Shown one piece after another: positions 43,693 through 46,564 of a DNA stretch of 46,564 bases. The translations under genes and the position numbers were made by a program. Under the pieces are notes generated by a model, which was not told the DNA's origin, made no database searches, and saw only the letters and a list, made by a program, of their open reading frames with translations. Source of the stretch: an uncultured Alphaproteobacteria bacterium (GTDB taxonomy: Bacteria > Pseudomonadota > Alphaproteobacteria > Micavibrionales > CSBR16-224); NCBI GenBank assembly GCA_937941575.1, contig CALDHH010000047.1:1-46564 (forward strand), given 5' to 3'. Every line of letters begins with the position of its first letter. Within the stretch, counting starts at the first letter, position 1.

Positions 43693-44472
43693 CTAATGTT
43701 TATTTGATGGTGACTTATTTTTCTTATTTAATCTATCATTTAATTTTTTCATGGCTATTCTCTGTTTTTCAATAAAATCTTCGAACTTATTATATATTTT
43801 ATAACCTAGCTCTGCCTTTGATTTTTCTTCTATTTTTATATTTGGCACAATCTCTTTTATTTGTTTTTTAACTGTATTAATTAAACTAGGGTCACCCTTT
43901 TTTAACTCTACTTCAATTTCAGAAACTTCTATATATTCTCCATCATTTGGAGGGGCTAGTTTTATTTTACCAATATCAAATGCAAGCTCAATCAATCCCT
44001 TGCCTTTTTTATTCTCAACTTCTATCACAAAATACCTGCGTTCAACATGGGAAGAGAATAAATGAATTAAGTCTTCATTTTTAATGTCTTGCAGAAGTTT
44101 CTTAGCCACAGGATCAGTTATAGATTTTATATCCGGAGTTTCAGTTAATATGAAGTCTTTACACTCTTTCCTAGATAAAGCTTTATCCAATGATGAGCCA
44201 ATTTCAACATTATCAATTCCAGCTGCATGTTTAACAGTTTGCTCATACCCACCAAGGAAGATCCCCTTGCCTTCTTTATACTGAACCCTCAGGCCAATAT
44301 TATTTTTATATAATATTTTACCCTTAGTATCAAAATAATCCCTAGGCCTATATTTATGTTTGATTGCTCCATTTAATGCTTTTTTTTGCATTTTATTAAA
44401 GACTTTTTCTAAATTGTCTTTTGATATCCTTATCTTTAACTCAATTTCTAGCTCAGATTTATTACCTGCCAT
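43693..44472 (-). CDS. CYTH domain protein, paralog 2
   Basis: EIELK (ExExK), YFDTKGKILYKNNIGLRVQ, EQTVK, RRYFVIE, ELAFDIGKI, EIEVELKKGD. Confidence 0.85.
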   Translation of the reverse strand: MAGNKSELEIELKIRISKDNLEKVFNKMQKKALNGAIKHKYRPRDYFDTKGKILYKNNIGLRVQYKEGKGIFLGGYEQTVKHAAGIDNVEIGSSLDKALSRKECKDFILTETPDIKSITDPVAKKLLQDIKNEDLIHLFSSHVERRYFVIEVENKKGKGLIELAFDIGKIKLAPPNDGEYIEVSEIEVELKKGDPSLINTVKKQIKEIVPNIKIEEKSKAELGYKIYNKFEDFIEKQRIAMKKLNDRLNKKNKSPSNKH

Positions 44473-44479
44473 TTCTAAC

Positions 44480-45250
44480 TCATCTTCCTGTATACAGATT
44501 TAATATAGATATATATTTTATGTCATTATTTGATCTTGCATAATCAATCGGACTATATCCATCATTATCTTTAACATTAGGGTTTGAGCCAGCATTTAAA
44601 AGTAAATCTATCTTTTTAAGTTCATTATTAGTTGATAAATTAACAACATTAAATAATGGAGTCTGCCCCATATTATCAACAGCATTAACATCTGCGCCAT
44701 TCTGTATTAAGTACTTCATTACATCTATATTACCAAGGAAACCGGCTAAATGCAAAGGGGTTCTACCCATTTTATTCTTTGCATTAATATCTATTTTATT
44801 GCTCTTTAAAACCTTATATATTTCCTCAGATAATAAAAACTTAGTCATGTCAATATGAGCAATGCCAAGATGTAAGACATTATTGCCCTTTATATCTAAA
44901 GAAGCGATATCGGCATTTAAATTCATTAAACTATCGAATGCATCAGTTGAGCCATATATTGCAGACCAATGTAGAGGTGTCTGATTATCCTCACCCAGAG
45001 CTCTTATATCTGCCCCAGCTTCAGCCAACATATTAATCACATCCGTTGAATTTCCAGCAGTAGCCCAATGCAGAACTGTACCGCCATCATATGAGTTTAT
45101 CAAAGAACCACCCGAGGCTAATTCTAACCTTACGGATATTTTATCACCCGCTTTTGCTGATTTATAAAGGCTAGGCATTTCGATAGTTGAAGCCCGTAAT
45201 TCTGTACTCAGGATGATACAAACTGCAAATAATAGAGACATAACACGCAT
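44480..45250 (-). CDS. Exported ankyrin-repeat protein
   Basis: N-terminal signal-like MRVMSLLFAVCIILSTELRA; repeats GTVLHWATAGNS, QTPLHWSAIYGS, RTPLHLAGFLGNIDVMKYLIQNGADVN, QTPLFNVV. Confidence 0.88.
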   Translation of the reverse strand: MRVMSLLFAVCIILSTELRASTIEMPSLYKSAKAGDKISVRLELASGGSLINSYDGGTVLHWATAGNSTDVINMLAEAGADIRALGEDNQTPLHWSAIYGSTDAFDSLMNLNADIASLDIKGNNVLHLGIAHIDMTKFLLSEEIYKVLKSNKIDINAKNKMGRTPLHLAGFLGNIDVMKYLIQNGADVNAVDNMGQTPLFNVVNLSTNNELKKIDLLLNAGSNPNVKDNDGYSPIDYARSNNDIKYISILNLYTGR

Positions 45251-45446
45251 TGGAAACTCCTTTGTAAAACAAACTCATATCGAATAGTACAATAATAATG
45301 TTAATATTTGAATACCTTAATATAAAAATCCGAATAGAGTACTAAAAACCTATCTCATAATTAAATTATCCAAATTAACTCCAAGTTAAACTTATTAACG
45401 CTAAGGTTGAAATAAGTAATAATTTAATATACTAAAAATTGAAAAG

Positions 45447-46202
45447 GTGAGTTTTATGTACAAAGAAAACAAAGGTTTCACATTAGTAGAGATAGCAATA
45501 GTTCTTACAATAATTGGTCTTTTAATTGGAGGAATTATTAAAGGCAGCCAGATGATTAAGAATGCAGAGGTCTCTGCAACGATTGCCAATATGAAATCTA
45601 TCCAAGCAGCAATGGCAACTTTTAGGAGTTCCTATAGAGCATATCCAGGTGACTTTAGCACAGCTACAACTCAGCTAGCCAATTGTGATGCTTCAACTAA
45701 TTGCACTGATGGTAATGGCGATAGCTTTATATGGGTTCCCTACTCTGCATATTATTATATGAGGGGAACTCCATTAGATACTGGGCTTGAAAGAGAAACA
45801 TGGTTGTTTTGGAAACATTTAGCATTAGCCAATTTAATTAGCGGAGTTGATGTTAGCGATAATGGTACATCCAAAGGTGTTCCAATTGCCGATATTGGTG
45901 GAATTATTAAAGCAGGTACTCATTCTGGTAACACTAATTGTAGCTATGGAACGGATTATGCAAGAGGATGGTGGTTAAGTGTTGTTCCAGCATTTAATTA
46001 TTTTTGTACAAGCGGTAATGGCTTTGAAGTGAAAATATCAGCTCAAGTAGATAGAAAGATTGACGATGGTATGCCAACTACTGGTGATCTAAGAGCAGGA
46101 GGATCAGTCGCAGATCTATGTGCGATAGATAGTGGCGGAAGAATGATTTACAACATGGTGGATGGAGATGCAGGCTGTACTTTTTCTTATAAGATAAAAT
46201 AG
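45447..46202 (+). CDS. Prepilin-like protein with type IV N-terminal methylation domain
   Basis: NKGFTLVEIAIVLTIIGLLIGGIIKGSQMI; SD AAGGTGA upstream. Confidence 0.9.
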   Translation: MSFMYKENKGFTLVEIAIVLTIIGLLIGGIIKGSQMIKNAEVSATIANMKSIQAAMATFRSSYRAYPGDFSTATTQLANCDASTNCTDGNGDSFIWVPYSAYYYMRGTPLDTGLERETWLFWKHLALANLISGVDVSDNGTSKGVPIADIGGIIKAGTHSGNTNCSYGTDYARGWWLSVVPAFNYFCTSGNGFEVKISAQVDRKIDDGMPTTGDLRAGGSVADLCAIDSGGRMIYNMVDGDAGCTFSYKIK

Positions 46203-46307
46203 CACTGCATAAGATAATGGCACAATCTTAACACTTATTACATAATTATAATGTAGTATTAATAATATGCAATAAAATTATACAACTTAAAAAAAAGTAG
46301 GTTAAAA

Positions 46308-46564
46308 ATGAATAAAATAAACAATAAAGGCTTCACGTTAGTAGAGATAGCAATAGTCCTTACAATAATCGGGCTTCTAATCGGTGGCATTATCAAAGGT
46401 AGTCAGATGATTAAGAATGCAGAAGCATCTGCAACGATTGCCAACATGAAATCCATACAAGCTGCCATGGCAACTTTTAGAAGCAATTATAGGGCATATC
46501 CAGGTGATATGAGTACAGCTACAACTCAGTTAGCAAATTGTGATGCATCAACTAATTGTGGTAA
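46308..46564 (+). CDS. Second prepilin-like protein, truncated by the window end
   Basis: ATG at 46308; MNKINNKGFTLVEIAIVLTIIGLLIGGIIKGSQMIKNAEASATIANMKSIQAAMATFRSNYRAYPGDMSTATTQLANCDASTNC, open to the edge; not in the ORF track. Confidence 0.92.
   Translation, partial: MNKINNKGFTLVEIAIVLTIIGLLIGGIIKGSQMIKNAEASATIANMKSIQAAMATFRSNYRAYPGDMSTATTQLANCDASTNCG

Noticed and set aside
46216-46235. Possible sigma-54 promoter (TGGCACAATCTTAAC) before the second pilin
   Set aside because: Lacks the invariant GC of the -12 element (TTGC); GG alone is insufficient.

Overview
AT-rich window of alphaproteobacterial type: adk between secY and rpsM, an ATP12 chaperone gene, and a rarA-crcB-rluC-ATP12 neighbourhood. 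About 31 kb (10.1-41.5 kb) is one minus-strand information-processing supercluster: tRNA-Trp-secE-nusG-rplKAJL-rpoBC-rpsL-rpsG-fusA-tuf-S10/spc/alpha operons, ending at rplQ. To its left lie two small paralogous coiled-coil genes, then a tightly packed operon (degP-like, rarA, two Yip1-like membrane proteins, crcB, rluC, AsmA-like, ATP12), then an ABC exporter. To its right lie a REC-REC-GGDEF diguanylate cyclase, a convergent ankyrin-CYTH-CYTH operon, and the start of a tandem array of prepilin-like genes cut by the window edge. Most of the gene content is conventional. The parts most worth checking are: (i) a hairpin that sequesters the Shine-Dalgarno directly before the degP-like ATG, a possible RNA thermometer or attenuator for an 8-gene operon; (ii) an unannotated 18-codon ORF with a good SD and mutually exclusive hairpins ahead of the ABC exporter; (iii) histone-H1-like Lys/Ala-rich extensions on ribosomal proteins L30 and S17; (iv) the ankyrin-CYTH-CYTH operon next to a c-di-GMP synthase; (v) a duplicated coiled-coil gene pair sharing a 49-bp near-identical module. 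All calls come from reading the sequence and the supplied ORF track; no searches or folding programs were run.
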